A stretch of DNA of 64,000 nucleotides from Orientallactaga sibirica (GCA_036365145.1 JAEOAD010000024.1:16927501-16991500); one strand, 5' to 3'; counted from the first letter of the stretch, positions 34,416 through 45,931 are shown. Made by a program: numbers and translations. Notes: generated from the sequence alone by a model not told the origin.

Positions 34416-35476
34416 TTGCCTAAATCTTGCTACATTATGGGACAGAGAGGTGATTCAGCTTTTTCTTTCCTTGGGCACATCGTATACTTTATTGAGCACA
34501 TCATATACATCATTGGGTCTTTATTTTTCCATATAAAAATGTTTACTTCACCTAGCTTTACTCTTTGAAGTCCTTCAGTTCTTTGAAAGCCCAGGACAAC
34601 CACTTCCTTTATGACCAGATTATTACATCTCCCTGCTTGGAATTGAACTGTTTACTCCTCAAAGTTTCATTCACAAATTCTTCCTTGTTGCATATATTCA
34701 TGTGTTTCTCTTTCACTGATATTCCTTGCACCTTCCTCCGTATAAATACTGTCGGCGGTTAGGGCTGCGTGGTGCGGTATCCAAAGCTTTGATGACTAGC
34801 CTGAAGTATGAACTTGATTTAGGAGGTAATTTAGAGTTCTTCCTGATTCTTTAGTGTGGGAAGTTTAAGACTGAGGAGAGATTTAGGAATGTAAGCTCTC
34901 TGATGTTCTACAGCATTATTTTAAAGAAACAAGGTCTGCAGGCAGAGGCTGGTCATAGTCTTGCGGTACCAGGCTGGATGTGTCGTAAAGCAAGAAAGGC
35001 TTTGTGATGGAAAGAACTTAATGTGGCCTCACTTACAATGTGCCCACAGGAATGTCCTTTCCCTCCCCTTTGTTGAGTGGTGGTTTGATCCCTTTCCCTC
35101 CATCTTCTCTTATGAGTTCTGCCATTCACACACCCCCCCATCAGTATAGGCTGCCAGGAGAATTCTCTGGATGACCCTCAAAAAAAAAAAAAGTAGAGGC
35201 AGTGAGACTCCAAGTCCTTCTTCCCTTTCCAACTTGCCTCACAGATGTGGCTTTCAGAATTTTCCCCCAAACTGGTTTTGATTACACATTTATGTTTTCT
35301 GTCCTTTCAAAGCCTTCTGCTCTCAAACCCTGGCTCTCCACCCCACAAATCTACCTTCTAGAACCCTGGACCCAGACTTTTTTGAAACCACACTAAGGAG
35401 TTGAAAGGTTTGTATGAAAGAAGGAAGCTTTTTATATGTGCATTACTGATTCTAAACCTGTAGGAGCACCTTTAAG

Positions 35477-35556
35477 TGCTGGGAGTATAGCTCAGTGGTT
35501 GAACACTTGCCTAGTATATGTGAGGCCCTGGGTTCAAGGCCCCAATATTGCCAAAA
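35477..35556 (+). mobile_element. ID-type SINE
   Basis: TATAGCTCAGTGGTTGAACA, ATGTGAGGCCCTGGGTTCAA; followed by A-rich sequence. Confidence 0.75.
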
Positions 35557-35576
35557 AGCTTCTTTAAAAATAGGGC

Positions 35577-35785
35577 TGGGCTGGAGAGATGTCTCAACAG
35601 TTACAGCACTTGCCTGCAAAGTCTGAGGACCTGAGTTTGATCCCCCAGGACCCACATAAAGCCAGATGTACACGGTAGACCATGAGTCTGGAATTCATTT
35701 GCAGTGTACGGAGGCCCTGGCATGCCCATTCTCTATCTGTCCCCTTCTCCCCCTCCTCTTCAAATAAATAAATAAATAATGTATA
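35577..35785 (+). mobile_element. DIP-like SINE
   Basis: GGGCTGGAGAGATGTCTCAA head, GACCTGAGTTTGATCCCCC B box, AAATAAATAAATAAAT tail. Confidence 0.92.
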
Positions 35786-36257
35786 AATGAATTTTTTTTT
35801 TTTTTAAGAAAAATAGCCAGGGCTTTTCCAATATAAGTTTAATTCCATGTCCTTTGCCTGTCACCCTTGCTTAGACTTGACTCTCAGAGAATGGAAAGCA
35901 GGCCCGTCTTTCTCCTTGGTAGTGCAGGACTCAGACCTGGAAATAGTCATTGAGTGCTGAACTGGGTATGTGTGAGTTAAATCGGATTGTCTTTAGTTGA
36001 TCTGGAAATAGCGTGATCAGCATATGTATCATGTTCAACGTGGTTTCCATGGGGACAAAAAAATGCACACTGAGCATCAACCACCGCTTTGGCATCTTTT
36101 AAATGTTTCATTTATTTCTCAGTAACCTTCAAAGTTGGAAGTATCATCTTCGTTTTTCCTGGTGAAGTGCCTGAGATTCAGTTGTATGGCTTATCCATGC
36201 TAGTGAAATACTTAGACCACAACTATGGTTTCTCTAACCCTAAGTGTGTTTTTTAAA

Positions 36258-36480
36258 GGTTTGTTTTTATTTATTTATTATTAGAGACATGAGGGAGGTG
36301 AGGGAGAGAGAGAGAAAAAAAAAGTGAGAATGGGTGCACCAGGGCCTCCAGCCACTGCAAATGAACTCCAGATGCATGCATCACCATGTGCATCTGGCTT
36401 ATGTGGGACCTGGAGAATTGAGCCTGGGTCCTTAGGCTTTGCAGGCATGCACCTTAACTTCTAAGCCATCTCTCCAGCTC
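36258..36480 (-). mobile_element. DIP-like SINE
   Basis: Probable target-site duplication CCTAAGTGTGTTTTT on the left and CCTAAGTGTTTTTTC on the right. Confidence 0.92.
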
Positions 36481-36631
36481 CTAAGTGTTTTTTCTTTTTA
36501 ATATGGCCTGTGAAGATTATTTTATTTACCATTAATATACCAATACTGACTTATTTTTGACATTGGTATGTTTTTAGAAAGTTAGAACCAATAAGAATGG
36601 AAATGTCTTCTCTATAGAAATAATAATCTTA

Positions 36632-36738
36632 CTTGGAGATAGGATCTCAGTATATAGCCGAAGGTGTCCTCACACTTTGTGTCCTCTGCTCTGCCTCCCA
36701 GGTGCTGGGGTTATAGGAATCCATGCCCATAGCTCCTA
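36632..36738 (-). mobile_element. B1 SINE, divergent
   Basis: GAGATAGGATCTCAGTATAT and CTGCCTCCCAGGTGCTGGGG in reverse B1 order. Confidence 0.75.
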
Positions 36739-37188
36739 ATTATTATTTTTAAAATCTGTTTGGAAATGTGGGCTATATCTATTGATACTCCCCATAAGTG
36801 AATTTATTTCTGCAGTGTAGAGTTTGAATTCCATCAGGAAGGCACTAGGGAGCTGCCTGCAATATTAAAATATCATCAGAATGGTCAATGAGCAGAGTTC
36901 TGGCCCCTGTGGGGAAGGAGGGTCGAATAAGGGGCTGGAGGCAGGAGAGACAAGAGGAGGTGACCCGAAGAGACTGGGGACAGTCAAGGCACTGAGCTCA
37001 GATGGTAACTTATAGGAATACGGAGATGATGCAATGCTTCTGGGTGGATTTATGCACTGTGAACTTGAGAGCATTTTATTAAGTGTCTGTGTATGTTTGA
37101 GAGAAGAGGTCAGATTATACAGTATCAAGAGTTGTTTTAACTGGCCAGTAATGATGCACTTAGCCAAGATGTGAAAAACAAGAGGTGA

Positions 37189-37405
37189 GGGCTGGCGAGA
37201 TGCCTTAGTAGTTAAGGCGCTTGCCTGCAAAGCCTAAGAACTCCTGTTCAGATCTCCAGGTCCAGTGTAGCCAGATGCACAGTGACTCAAGTGTGCAATG
37301 GGGCACACATGCCACAAGGGGCACACATGTCTGGAGTTTGTTTTGCAGCAGGCTGAAGGTCCTGGCATGCCCGCCCACTCTCTCCCTCTCTTTGGAAAAA
37401 AAAAA
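37189..37405 (+). mobile_element. DIP-like SINE, long form
   Basis: GGGCTGGCGAGATGCCTTAG head and the CAAGTGTGCAATGGGGCACA block of the long form. Confidence 0.9.
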
Positions 37406-38066
37406 TGTACAAAGAGGTGGAGAGCAGGTCTGGGAAGGTTTACTTTGGGGCTGTTGGGCTTAGTGGTTGAAGACAGTTCAGAAAAGCATGTGGTCAGGTT
37501 GGGAAAGACTGGGGACCCACAATGAGATGAAAATAGAAAAGAAAGAAGAGGGACATGCCGGTGAAACTGAGCAGTAGTTAAAGGGCTGGAGGTGAGGGAC
37601 GGATGAAGAAATGAGATAAAGTGAGATAAGGGTGACTTTAGGAGGCTTTTCCAATGGTGGGAAGAATTGGCAGTATGTGGTAGGGTGCAGACTGAAGGTG
37701 AGAGTAGTAGGTAGAGGAGAAGCTTGGAAGCATTGTGTAAATTGCAAGAGGTAGAAAGGCTACCTGCCTCTTTGGAATGAAGGATAGAAGAGGGAATGGA
37801 GAAATGAGGAAATTTTCACACACCTTTTATGAAGGGCAGTAGCTCTAAGCATCAGTACAGGGCCGTGATTAGAGGACTGCTCCCTTCATTTTCTCACCCC
37901 ACAAAGTCCCTGAAAAGCACTATGGAATCATGTGGGTACCAGTTCGCAGATGACTTTCTCTGTTATTCCCGATTTACTGTCCACATCTGCCTTGAGTGTT
38001 AATTTTATGGAATGAGTAGTAGGCTCCCCTTAAGTCAACACGTTTTTCTAATTGATAACGCTGGAG

Positions 38067-38238
38067 AGGCCGGGCGTGGTGGCGCACGCCTTTAATCCCA
38101 GCACTTGGGAGGCAGAAGTAGAAGGATCACTGTGAGTTCAAAGCCACCCTGAGACTACATAGTGAATTCCAGGTCAGTCTGGGCTAGAGTGAGACCCTAC
38201 CTCAAAAAACCAAAAATTAAAAAAAAAAAAAAAAAAAA
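38067..38238 (+). mobile_element. B1 SINE, near consensus
   Basis: GGCCGGGCGTGGTGGCGCAC head, GAGACCCTACCTCAAAAAAC end and a poly(A) tail. Confidence 0.95.
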
Positions 38239-38862
38239 GAAAGAAAGAGAATGCTGGAGGAGAATAGTTTGGAAGGTTGACTGTTTTTCACTGGTGCCTG
38301 TCTGTGGTGCTATGAGACTTTAATTCATTAGCACTACGAGAAATGCTTCTAACCTTGGTGACACCAGCTCATAAAGTTTGTCTTTAAAAATGTGGTCTTT
38401 CACTTCGGGTTCATCAGTCTGACAGTTGCAGTAATCTCAGCTTTCACTGTGTACTTCTGTTCAAATTGTACCTAATTTAAGGGAAATTGCTTTGATTTTA
38501 AAAGCCAAGTTGTAGATGGATAACTATTATTTTCTCTTGGCATGGACCACTGTAACCACTTAGATAGTTCATTTCTTAGTCATCGGAAATGTAGGTTTCT
38601 CACAATAATTTCTATCTGTATTCCATCTAGTTCAAAAGGTAATCCCCCGTTAACCTTCTGCAGTTCAGGGCGCTTGTAGGATACCGACTTTGTTAAGAAA
38701 GTTGACATCCTTCCTGAAATCATTGTTGAATCGTGTTCACCCTTGGATGTAATTATAGCTGTGTTCCTCTGCAAGGAGCCTCTGGAACAATCCATTGCAG
38801 GAGCCTAGCATTCCATAGAAATTCCCGGGGACTTCCATAGTTGCGAAGGCTGCACAGTAGCG

Positions 38863-38888
38863 GGGTGTGTGTGTGTGTGTGTGTGTGT
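38863..38888. repeat. (GT)n microsatellite
   Basis: GTGTGTGT followed by GTCCGTCTGTCCGTC. Confidence 0.92.
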
Positions 38889-39295
38889 CCGTCTGTCCGT
38901 CAGTTCAGGAGGAGGTGGTCTGCCAACTCAAACCACCATCACCTACAGTACTCATATATGGATGACTGGATGGATGGATTGTTTCTGAGGGGAGTTGGTT
39001 GGCTATAGAAGATTGTCATTTGAAAGGAGGATTTTTAAAAACTCATTATTGCCAACTTCCATGACTATAAACAATAGACCATCATCCAGTATGGAAAACA
39101 ACAAGAAAACATTGAAAACCAATGTCCCAGTGAGCGGGAATGCTTCAGTGACATGCACGTGACAACCTTGTATTGACAGAAAGCCACCTGTAAGTTAAGT
39201 TCTGTCCTCATGGTCCTCTTCCTTTGGAGTGTCACAAGGATTGACTCAGTGGTGCTGTCAGATTCACCGTGTTCAGAGATTTATTTATGAACTCA

Positions 39296-39321
39296 AATAA
39301 AATAAAATAAAATAAAATAAA
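39296..39321. repeat. (AAAAT)n microsatellite
   Basis: Five AAAAT-type units. Confidence 0.9.
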
Positions 39322-39448
39322 ACCTTTGGAGGGGCAATTTTTCTGATCCAGTGTAGTGGGGGACTTTCCCCTGTGTGGCTCAAGCTTGTTCTCCTTTATG
39401 CTACATTTGGGGAAAAGGATAATATGCACTTGCTGTCTCCCACAGAGC

Positions 39449-39612
39449 ATTTTGTTTGTTTGTTTGTTTGTTTTGAGGTAGGGTCTCACTCTGGTCCAGG
39501 CTGACCTGGAATTCATTGTGTAGTCTCAGGGTGGCCTCGAACTCATGGTCATTCTCCTACCTCTGCCTCCCAAGTTCTGGGATTAAAGTCATACACCACC
39601 ACTCCCAACTCA
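39449..39612 (-). mobile_element. B1 SINE with (TTTG)n tail
   Basis: TTTGTTTGTTTGTTTG then GAGGTAGGGTCTCACTCTGG through GGGATTAAAGTCATACACCA. Confidence 0.93.
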
Positions 39613-40450
39613 GAGTATGTTTTTTTAATGGACGTTGAGACTATGTATTAAAACTCCATCCCATCCTTTATTCTTCAACTAAGAAACCTCAATTAGTGGT
39701 TTGGCTATCTGACATGTCCTCCGTCTTTCTTACATAGCAGGAGAGTCTGCTCTTTCACTGGCTTGAAGTCAGATTTTGTGTGTGGGTAAGTGGTGGAGGG
39801 GGGAAGATGATCACCTAGCTTATTTGCATCGAGTCACCTCTAATTTAAGTGGGTAGTGGTTTTGGTTCAGGAGTGGGACTCACTAGTTTTTCTATTTATT
39901 ATAAGAAAAGTTGTATTATATTCAGACTGATATTCATCCAGCCCATTATGAATGGACATTATGGTGGCATCTGGATGACTATTTAAATTTTTTCAACTTA
40001 GGTTATTAACTACACATTTTTTTCTTGCTGAAAAAAAAATCCTGTAGCCACCATTGAGGAGTCAATAATTATTTCTTGAGAAGGGCCATTCTTCATTCAT
40101 TTTTGTTTTCCAAGGTATAAAGTACCATATCTTACACAGAGTAGATGCCCAACAAATGCCTGCTAAACAAATGAGTAGCTAAATGGTATTAGAACACCGC
40201 TGTGTGTCTATAAAGCTTAACCAATGCCCGTTTCTTTGTCCAGTGCCTTCCTTCTTTTTCATGTAGCTCTCATATATTATTATGTTTTTATACATTACAT
40301 TTCTCAGGATATTTTCACTTGTATTTTAAACTTTTGCATAGAGTAGCATAGGCAGAATGATTTGTTTCTTGTCCAGATGGCCCTAGGTTTGGATTTAATT
40401 GTCAAATTAAGACACAAGAGTATTATTCTGTCTTCTGGAAAGTAAAGTAG

Positions 40451-40645
40451 CAGGCCGGGGACGTGGCTCAGCAGTTAAAGGCACTTGCCTGCAAAGCCTG
40501 CCAGCCCAGTGTCCATGTAAAGCTAGAGTGGCCCATGCATCTGGAGTTTGCTATCAAAGCCTAGAGGCTCTTGTACTCATACTCTCTCATTTTCTTGCTT
40601 TCTTGCACTTTCTCTCTCTCAAATAGACAAACATATTTTAAAAAG
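40451..40645 (+). mobile_element. DIP-like SINE, short of B box
   Basis: GGCCGGGGACGTGGCTCAGC head. A perfect 12-bp target-site duplication AAAGTAAAGTAG lies at 40439-40450 and 40646-40657. The stretch covering the B box is deleted. Confidence 0.92.
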
Positions 40646-40837
40646 AAAGTAAAGTAGTGTTGGGAAGATTTTTGTTTTAATAGGTGAGTCTAAGTTCCTT
40701 AAGATTAGGAAAGCAAAGAACTAAAGGTCTCATCCCGGGAATTCTCTATCTGTTGTTTACCCCAGTCAGTGCAAAATGCACACACAAGGAAGCATGTTTC
40801 AACAAAGAGAGTTTATTATCAACAAAGGAAAAGCAAG

Positions 40838-40971
40838 CCGGGGGTGGTGATGCACACCTTTAATCCCAGCACTCGGGAGGCAGAGGTAGGAGGATCACTA
40901 TGAGTTTGAGGCCACCATGAGACTACGTAGTGAATTCCAGATCAGCCTGGGCAAAAAAAAAAAAAAAAAAG
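40838..40971 (+). mobile_element. B1 SINE
   Basis: GCCGGGGGTGGTGATGCACA head and poly(A). Flanked by AAGGAAAAGCA copies. Confidence 0.93.
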
Positions 40972-41002
40972 GAAAAGCAGTATATATAAGTGATAGTTTA
41001 TG

Positions 41003-41510
41003 GGAGCCAGGGAAATGGCTCAGTGGGGTAAGCATGCTTGTTGCATTAGTGTAAAGGCCTAAGAGGGCCCCAGTTTGATCTCCAGCACCCGTGTGAAAAG
41101 ATGGGTGTAACCACCCTTCTGTAACCCAGTTCTCTTGGGGGATAAAGACCAGAAAATCACTGGGGCTTGCTAGTCAGCCAGTCTGACTGAAAAAGCAGCA
41201 ACTCCAGGGCTGGAGAAGATTGCTTAGTGGTTAAGGCACTTGTCTGCAAAGCCAAAGGACCCTGGTTGGATTGCCCAGGACCCACGTAAGCCAGATGCAC
41301 AAGGTGGCACATGCATCTGGAGTTTGTTTGCACTGGCTGGAGGCCCTGGCGCTCCCATTCTCTCTCTCAAATAAATTATCTGTAGAGGCAGCAAATCCAG
41401 CTTTAAGGAGAGACTCTGTCTTAAGGAAACAATGCTCAAGAGGGCTGGAGGAGGATACTAGATGTTCTACTCTGGCTTCCAATTGCATGCACACAGGGTG
41501 CATACCCCCA
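41003..41510 (+). mobile_element. B4-type SINE split by a DIP SINE
   Basis: The left part 41003-41207 and the right part 41401-41510 (GGAGAGACTCTGTCTTAAGG, GCATGCACACAGGGTGCATA) form one B4-type element. Confidence 0.8.
41208..41387 (+). mobile_element. DIP-like SINE nested in B4
   Basis: Flanked by GCAGCAACTCCAG (41195-41207) and GCAGCAAATCCAG (41388-41400), a 13-bp target-site duplication with one mismatch. Confidence 0.95.
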
Positions 41511-42373
41511 CAAAAATATATAATAACTTCATGGAAATTCGGTTCACGAAATGATGTCCTACAAAATTCCTGGACATTTTAAGGTATGTTTTCGTGTAGT
41601 TTAGTGAAGGAGGTAGAAATACAAGTCTACCTTCTGTCCAAGAGGCCATTGTTCCTGGCCTATTGAGAGCTGATGCTGCTTCAAGGAAGTCATGGTCTTT
41701 AACACAGGATGTGTTGAGGTTCAGTTTCGCATGGGTGATAGAGGTCTGTACTTTGTAGCGTGTGTAGCAGCCACCCCCTCCCCGCTGTCCCGCCTTTCCT
41801 ACCAGATCCTCATGTAACTGTTGGGCCAGGTAAAATGTTCAATGTGAGGTGCTTGCTAGGAATTACCCGTGAGTTCTATGTGGAAGCTACTGGTAAGTTG
41901 CTTATGTGATTATTAGCTACTTGTCTAATTCAGTTACAAAGATAATGTAATGCTGGAGGTAGTTTGTTTTGTTTTGTTTTTCAGCATGCCATTTTGAAAT
42001 AAGTGATTTAAATCTCTCTACTTCATTCATAGGCAATGAGTAAATAATTGGGTAAATCAGACTTGATTGTATAGTGGGCAAAAGCCTAACCTTTGTGAAT
42101 AGCCAACTTATTCATTGTATTAATATGAAGAAGAGTAATTACCTGTGGTAGATTTGCCCTTATTTTAGCAGGAAACAAAAATCAAGCCAGTGGTAGTTTA
42201 TTTCTATAAATAAGGCTTTCTCGCACCCGAGTCGGAAGGAGCAAAGCTGCATGTTTGTCATGCTACAGTAGCTCAGGTGCATCTTAGTGCAGCTTCCTGT
42301 CTTTCATGGATAGACTTTCCTCCACGTGGGTGCCAAGGACACCTGACACCAGCGTTTCATGTTCTGTTTTCAG

Positions 42374-42488
42374 GATCAGTTCAGCGATATGAGAATCAGC
42401 ATAAACCAGACACCCGGCAAGAACATTGACTTTGGCTTTACAGTAAAATGGGATTTTTCTGGGATCTTTGTAGCATCTGTCGAAGCAG
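42374..42488 (+). CDS. Lmo7: LMO7 exon, N-terminal half of PDZ domain
   Basis: The exon encodes DQFSDMRISINQTPGKNIDF followed by GFTVKWDFSGIFVASVEAG. The DFGFTV stretch is the PDZ carboxylate-binding loop (GLGF-like), and GIFVASVEAGSPA, completed in the next exon, is the typical second strand and turn. PDZ domains bind the C-terminal tails of partner proteins. The acceptor is CTGTTTTCAG and the donor is GCAG/GTAAGT. It enters in phase 0 and leaves in phase 1. The presence of PDZ excludes LIMCH1. Confidence 0.97.
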
Positions 42489-42859
42489 GTAAGTCCTAGA
42501 TGGGGCTATGCTGCACTGCTTTCTTTGTTGTACTGTGCAGGTGCAGGAGATAAGGAGATGACTGAGTTTGGTGCAGGCAAACTTATGTGAAGGCTGCATC
42601 TCAGTCCACAAAGGAGAGGCCTCCTCTGCTGGAGACTATTCGCTGGAGTTACCAATTCCATGCTGTTTGTTATTCTTGCTTACTTAATTTCAATTTTAGT
42701 TTTGAACAGTCTTACTCTTGTAACGTTGGATAATTCGTCAAAAACATAAGCTTCATTTTTGGAATTTTTACTATTAGAATTTAGTTGACGAGTTAGAGTG
42801 AAATTCCCCTGGTTCACCTGTGTTTTGTGGCAAATATATCAGCTTTTATTTTGAATTTG

Positions 42860-42930
42860 TGGTGAGTCAACCTTAAGGCCTCATACATGATAGGTAAGTG
42901 TCCTGTCACTGACCTGAACCCCTAGCCCAA
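42860..42930 (-). mobile_element. Possible ID fragment
   Basis: AGGCCTCATACATGATAGGT and GACCTGAACCCCTAGCCC resemble a reversed ID head. It is short and weak. Confidence 0.4.
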
Positions 42931-43572
42931 TTTCTATATTTTTGGCCACTGTTAATCTGTTGTTTATGAGTATCTTCAGTATGTTTGAGAACTTTTGCAA
43001 ATTAGCTGTCCTATTCCAGGGTTATACCAACTTAAACCAAGAAACTGCAGAATATGACTACAAGGGCTGAAATTAAAATAAGGGCTCTCATATTTGGAAG
43101 AAAGTCCCAGCTTGCATATTTTTGCCTATTAACATTGCATATCTCTTTTAAATTTTAAGATGTATTAGGTAATGCATTTTAACATTGATTTCTTTGAACT
43201 TTCAAGACGAAGTAGATAGTTGTACTTTAATTATAGAGGTAATTTAAGGAATCATTTTTCTTGTAAACTTCCTTTCCAGGGTGCTAAATTAAAGTTCAAT
43301 ATATTTCAGGTTTTGAATTTAAAAGTACTTATTTTTATCTTTTGGAAGCTAAAACATTTTATTTAGTTGGTGACTTTATCATTTCTACTCTCAATGTGAA
43401 CAAAGACATAGGCTCTGGTATTAAAAAAATGCCTTTGATGAGTCAGATGTTGTAGGTAACCAAATATTGTTTCTTCTTTATAAATAGGATTAAAAGTTTA
43501 TAAAAAAAGAAATAGTTACTAGTAGAGAATTTTTTTTTCATTTGACTATTTAACTTAATTTATATTATTTAG

Positions 43573-43734
43573 GTAGCCCAGCAGAGTTTTCTCAGCTGCA
43601 GGTAGATGATGAAATTATTGCCATTAACAACACCAAGTTTTCATACAAGGATACAAAAGAGTGGGAGGAGTCCATGGCAAATGCTCGAGAAACTGGAAAC
43701 CTAGTGATGGATGTCAGGCGCTATGGAAAGTCTG
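43573..43734 (+). CDS. Lmo7: LMO7 exon, C-terminal half of PDZ domain
   Basis: The exon encodes SPAEFSQLQVDDEIIAINNT, KFSYKDTKEWEESMANARET and GNLVMDVRRYGK. It supplies the PDZ DEI-x-x-IN strand, the alpha-B helix (KEWEESMANARETG) and the last strand (LVMDVRRY). The acceptor is TTATTTAG and the donor is TCTG/GTGAGT. It is phase 1 on both sides. The 1.1-kb intron between the two PDZ exons has only a possible ID fragment. Confidence 0.97.
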
Positions 43735-44362
43735 GTGAGTACTTTTCCCTGCTGCGTGGCTTTCTAAGCTGGGAAACGGGTCTTTGGCAAGTGATTATAA
43801 CAGTTTGCTTCATTAATTTTTTTAAAATTCACTTTATCTACTTGGGGGCTTACGTTGGGATAAATCATAAGCAGTACTCCTGAACATTCTGCCTAAAAGC
43901 ACTTCACTAGCAAATTTACTGAATTCTACATTGACCGACTGAATGGAACCGCTCTGACTGAATCCACATGTCAGTCAAAAGTGAATCCATCTGTATTGGG
44001 GAGTCATTTATAATAATGTTGACAATAAGAACGACACTATGGTTTAACTTTCTCTGTAATATCATAAGTGCACTGCTCTACGAAAGAGCCTGGTAAGCCG
44101 TCTTGCCATGATTTGCTCTCAGAGAATTTTCAGTCCACATTCTCTACTTGTCAGTTTTGGGTTGAGTTAGATGGGGAAGAACAGTAATTTCCTCAGAGTT
44201 CCCAATTTCTAATGCCAGTGCATCCCATAGTACTGGTGTAAGGGGAAATTCAGCAGGTTTGCTAGTGTTCATTACAAGCATTATTTAACTTTTATATTTT
44301 GGGAAGGTGGTCTGTTGCTAAAAGCCCCAAAGTCTTCATTTCTTCCACACCCTACCTGATTT

Positions 44363-44404
44363 GCCTGTCTGTCTGTCTGTCCGTCCATCCGTCGTCTGTC
44401 TGAC
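44363..44404. repeat. (CTGT)n microsatellite
   Basis: CTGTCTGTCTGTCTGTCCGT with CCATCCGTC variants, about 100 bp before the exon at 44507. Confidence 0.9.
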
Positions 44405-44506
44405 TGTAAAGTTTGTGTACATTTTGTACCTGTACATTTAGTAACTTGATTCTTTCCATTCTACCATGTGTGTGTACTCATTCCTTGATCTTCATGTGCC
44501 AATCAG

Positions 44507-44694
44507 ACTGGGGCAAAGACCAACCTTCCCTGCCATTCACACGGCATAAAACCCTCAATCTCACCAGTATGGCTACCAAAATTATAGGTTCACCTGAAAC
44601 AAAGTGGATTGATACAACTTCTGGAATTTACCACTCAGACAAGTCTTCAAGTCTGTCAATAACCACTGATTTCTCTGAAAGCCTTCAGAGTCCT
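44507..44694 (+). CDS. Lmo7: LMO7 exon after PDZ, with internal alternative acceptor
   Basis: From the upstream acceptor (GTGCCAATCAG) the exon reads DWGKDQPSLPFTRHKTLNL, TSMATKII, then GSPETKWIDTTSGIYHSD and SLSITTDFSESLQSP. A second AG at 44586-44587 allows a start at 44588 (GSPETKWID) in the same phase. The choice adds or drops 27 codons. I recall human LMO7 isoforms with both forms. The donor CCT/GTAAGT is strong. It enters in phase 1 and leaves in phase 0. Confidence 0.92.
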
Positions 44695-45026
44695 GTAAGT
44701 ATTTTGAGAAGAAGGCACTCCATGTGTAGAGCAAAAGCAAGAAGTTAGAATTTGTTTTGTTTGAGCAATTTTGATACTACAGCAAACAAATCGTCAGGCT
44801 ATATTTAATTATAGGACTAAAATGTATTTTTGAAAATATAAGGTGTCATTTATTAATAGCCAGTTATTAGTAAGCTATGTAGTGGTCACATCAAAGGTTC
44901 TATAATGTTGTTTTGCAGGCATTTCTCACCAAACTTTAATCATTGCAGTCATGTCTCAGATCTTTGGGAATGTGACATAGTAATTATGTAAAATTATACA
45001 CTATAAATCATTTATGCCTTCTGCAG

Positions 45027-45095
45027 TCTTCACCGGCGGCGTGTCGCCACTCTATGCCACATAAAACTCCAGGAAGCATTTTAATTCTTGGAAAG
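45027..45095 (+). CDS. Lmo7: Candidate LMO7 23-codon cassette exon
   Basis: A 69-nt open stretch follows a TTATGCCTTCTGCAG acceptor and ends at GGAAAG/GTGAAT. It is phase 0 on both sides, matching the exons at 44507 and 45871. It encodes SSPAACRHSMPHKTPGSILI-LGK. It is CpG-rich (CACCGGCGGCGTGTCG) inside an AT-rich intron, as expected of a preserved coding segment. I do not recall it in the main human isoform, so a tissue-specific insert is the likeliest reading. A chance pair of splice signals is possible. Confidence 0.5.
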
Positions 45096-45349
45096 GTGAA
45101 TTTGATAGGTAGAATTACATGTGTGATTTAAGACATTAGCAGTTCCATTAACTGATTTCAAAACTAAAATGCAGAAGTGTCAGAGCAATACATTTTATAC
45201 ATGTTTTGAAAAAAAATGTGGTTTCCATTTATAAACTGATTTTTTTGTTTAAATCAATAATTTAAACTTTTGAGTAAACTTTTATAAGGTGATAATGTTA
45301 AATTTTGTAGGAAAGGTTTAAATGTTTAATAATCATAAGTGACTATTTT

Positions 45350-45542
45350 TAAAAAGTATTTATCTATTTGAAAGGAGAGGGAGAAAAGCAAGAACACACC
45401 AGGGTCTTTTGCTGCTTCACAGGAACTTCAAATGCATGTACTTCTTTGTGTATCTGGCTTTACTTGGGTTTGGAGGAATTGAACTTAGGCAGGCAGGCTT
45501 TGTAAGCAAGTGCCTTTAATTGCCGAGCCATAACCCCAGCCC
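45350..45542 (-). mobile_element. DIP-like SINE, old copy
   Basis: Diverged body (CACACCAGGGTCTTTTGCTG) and CGAGCCATAACCCCAGCCC end. Confidence 0.75.
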
Positions 45543-45870
45543 ATATGTAACTATTTTCCTTACTCCTAAATGTAAGTCAAATGGACTGAGGTGTATTGTA
45601 TCTCGTGTGTCTGAGAATATTAATGACTACCTAAACTTACAGTCATCCTTGCCTGTAGCTCGTCACTAATCCTTCTACAAGTATTGGAAAATAATGAAAA
45701 AAAAAAAAAAAGAGCACATTCAGTTTTCAGTACATGTAAGCAACTATAAGGAACGGATCAATATCCCGAAAAGCCCATCTTGTTTAGAAATATTTTCACT
45801 AATGAGAAATGCATTATTTAAGTGCAAAAGTCCGGTTGGAGAGTGTTAATGAACATTTCATCCTTTCCAG

Positions 45871-45931
45871 TATACGGAATCCAAAGAAATCAATGGAATT
45901 CATGAAGAAAGCAACACGTTTGAATCCAAAG
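45871..45931 (+). CDS. Lmo7: LMO7 small exon (ESKEINGIHEESNTFESK)
   Basis: The 61-nt exon encodes YTESKEINGIHEESNTFESK, an acidic linker that matches the corresponding human stretch ESKEINGIHDESN. The acceptor is CATCCTTTCCAG and the donor is AAAG/GTGAGC. It enters in phase 0 and leaves in phase 1. It belongs to a run of small exons between the PDZ domain and the coiled coil, a region where isoform variation is easy because the exons are short. Confidence 0.9.

Larger units (their letters stand above)
31168..42373. other. LMO7 intron before PDZ exons, 11.2 kb
   Basis: The largest intron in the window. It holds an L1 3' fragment, a MIR, ID, B1, B4 and DIP SINEs and microsatellites. The rest is unique sequence; no cassette exon with matching phase 0 was found, although short ones could be missed. 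Confidence 0.65.
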
